NCBI RefSeq assembly: GCF_900177645.1
Contig: NZ_FXAO01000008.1
Coordinates: forward strand, 62,001 to 126,000
Direction of reading: 5' to 3'
From: Arenibacter troitsensis
GTDB lineage: Bacteria; Bacteroidota; Bacteroidia; Flavobacteriales; Flavobacteriaceae
Length of the DNA: 64,000 nucleotides
The notes beneath the pieces are model-generated. The model saw only the letters and a list, made by a program, of their open reading frames with translations, was not told the origin of the DNA and made no database searches. Position 1 is the stretch's first letter. Every line of letters starts with the position of its first letter. This document shows positions 62,701 to 64,000 of the stretch, in pieces. A program made the translations under genes and the position numbers.

Positions 62701-64000
62701 ATGCCGGACGCTAACAAACTTACCTTAGGTAAATTATACAAGTACTTCATCATAGCTTTGACCGGCAAGGATACTGATTTTACTTCTGGAAGTATCAGAA
62801 AAGCGATTTTTATGCTTTCCATACCTATGGTATTGGAAATGTTAATGGAATCTATTTTTGCTTTGGTAGATATTGCATACGTATCCAGGGTTAGCGTTAA
62901 TGCAGTAGCAACAATAGGTCTCACAGAATCGGTAATTACATTGATTTATGCCCTAGCCATTGGTTTAAGTATGGCTGCAACGGCAATTGTGGCCAGAAGG
63001 GTTGGTGAAAAAAATCTTCAGGGAGCTAGGGAATCGGCGGTACAGGTTATCATACTGGGAATTACCGTAGCTATTATTACTGGAATATTTGGAGCTATAT
63101 ATTCCAAGGAAATCCTCGGTTTAATGGGCGGAAGTTCAGAACTAATAGAAGAGGGCCATGGTTACACCCAATTGATGATCGGAGGTAATATCACTATACT
63201 ACTGCTTTTCTTAATAAATGCCATTTTTCGGGGAGCAGGGGATGCCTCGGTTGCCATGTGGATCTTGGTGCTTTCCAATGGTCTAAATATCATTCTTGAT
63301 CCAATTTTTATTTTTGGGTGGGGACCAATTCCTGAATACGGAGTTATGGGCGCTGCAATAGCGACCAACATTGGCCGGGGTACTGCAGTTTTGTTTCAAT
63401 TGATAATTTTGTTCTTTGGATGGAGTAAGATCAAAATTGGCATTTCGGATATAGTAATCCGCTTTAAAGTGATGACAAACATCATTAAAGTGTCAGCTGG
63501 CGGTATTGCCCAATTTTTGATCGGTACGTCTAGTTGGATATTTTTAATGAGGATTATGTCCGAATTTGGAAGTGAAGTTTTGGCAGGTTACACCATTGCT
63601 ATTAGGGTTATAATGTTTTCCTTAATGCCTTCGTGGGGAATGAGCAACGCGGCCGCCACGCTTGTCGGCCAAAATTTGGGAGCCAATAAACCAGATAGGG
63701 CCGAAGAATCTGTTTGGAAAACTGGCAAGTATAATGCCATCTTTATGTTTTCTATTTCCTTGATTTACCTATTCTTTGCAGAAAATATCATTTTATCCTT
63801 TAATAGCACTCCACAAGTTGTAGAATATGGCACTCTGTGCCTACAAATTATTGCTGCAGGCTATGTGTTTTACGCTTACGGTATGGTATTGACACAGGCA
63901 TTTAATGGAGCAGGGGATACAAATACCCCTACTAAGATTAACTTGTTAATATTTTGGGTGCTACAGCTTCCTTTTGCTTATATAATGGCTATGACTTTTA
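62701..64000 (+). CDS. MATE family efflux transporter (3' truncated by window)
   Basis: An open frame of 433 codons from ATG 62701 to the right edge. Signatures: IRKAIFMLSIPMVLEMLMES, ALAIGLSMAATAIVARRVGE, FLINAIFRGAGDASVAMWIL, and LDPIFIFGWGPIPEYGVMGA, repeated in the second half (SWGMSNAAATLVGQNLGANK, VLTQAFNGAGDTNTPTKINL). Twelve-helix drug/sodium antiporter family; at least 10 helices are visible. Substrates cannot be told. Nearest upstream gene is ccsBA, 156 bases away. Confidence 0.93.
   Translation, partial: MPDANKLTLGKLYKYFIIALTGKDTDFTSGSIRKAIFMLSIPMVLEMLMESIFALVDIAYVSRVSVNAVATIGLTESVITLIYALAIGLSMAATAIVARRVGEKNLQGARESAVQVIILGITVAIITGIFGAIYSKEILGLMGGSSELIEEGHGYTQLMIGGNITILLLFLINAIFRGAGDASVAMWILVLSNGLNIILDPIFIFGWGPIPEYGVMGAAIATNIGRGTAVLFQLIILFFGWSKIKIGISDIVIRFKVMTNIIKVSAGGIAQFLIGTSSWIFLMRIMSEFGSEVLAGYTIAIRVIMFSLMPSWGMSNAAATLVGQNLGANKPDRAEESVWKTGKYNAIFMFSISLIYLFFAENIILSFNSTPQVVEYGTLCLQIIAAGYVFYAYGMVLTQAFNGAGDTNTPTKINLLIFWVLQLPFAYIMAMTF

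Noticed and set aside
1-64000. CRISPR arrays, rRNA genes and replication origins
   Set aside because: No regularly spaced short repeats, no conserved rRNA stretches, and no DnaA-box cluster or dnaA gene were seen on either strand.

Overview
The window reads as chromosome of a marine-type Flavobacteriaceae (Bacteroidota). This is inferred from gene content: a SusC/SusD pair, SusD-linked FG-GAP protein, DUF4290, DUF2911, DUF3124 and DUF2520 proteins, and a fused CcsB-CcsA cytochrome c assembly protein. Several promoters also have the Bacteroidota form (TTG, 18-20 bases, TAnnTTTG), and the spacers are A+T-rich. Genus cannot be fixed from sequence alone.

Layout. 0-3.8 kb: a minus-strand operon SDR oxidoreductase > SIP-type flavoreductase > egtB > egtD (ergothioneine-type thiol synthesis), running off the left edge. 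3.8-4.6 kb: decayed coding remnants. 4.6-8.3 kb: CPBP protease, alpha/beta hydrolase and a divergent TetR gene with repeated operator-like sites, a membrane protein and a Crp/Fnr regulator. 8.4-22.9 kb: an accessory, repeat-rich block. It holds three copies of a ~100 bp dispersed repeat, a dead sigma-factor gene, a G+C-richer Tm-1-like/UPF0261 gene, an AraC regulator with a metal-binding-like N-terminus, and two direct copies of a ~730 bp non-coding element. Between those two copies lie a 40-residue metallothionein-like gene, a histidine kinase, a TetR/cupin pair with paired palindromic operators, a Tat-exported hydrolase, and a 1006-residue metallophosphoesterase-NTPase that looks like a single-gene defence protein. 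22.9-24.9 kb: YjhG/YagF-type sugar-acid dehydratase. 25.5 kb: tRNA-Met(CAT).

25.7-41.4 kb is mostly core: aminotransferase class IV, YqgE, HU, fmt-recQ-ATPase operon, DUF493, DUF4290, murA (Asp in place of the catalytic Cys, a fosfomycin-insensitive type), and a string of small stress/redox genes (GAF, VOC, lysoplasmalogenase-like, SemiSWEET-like, YjdI/YjdJ, pirin, Crp). 41.5-55.5 kb is a minus-strand nutrient-uptake locus: PIG-L deacetylase > a 33-residue membrane peptide > sodium:solute symporter, then a LacI regulator, then SusC > SusD > FG-GAP protein, with a LacI-type palindrome upstream of susC. 55.5-59 kb: DUF2520 > KdsC > Maf > lipoprotein > MscS operon. 59.4-62.5 kb: ccsBA fusion. 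62.7 kb to the right edge: a truncated MATE transporter.

The strongest candidates for something new are the metallophosphoesterase-NTPase protein and its repeat-bounded block, the complete metallothionein-like transcription unit, and the small membrane peptide wedged in front of the symporter. All functional statements rest on motif recognition by eye; no database search was run.
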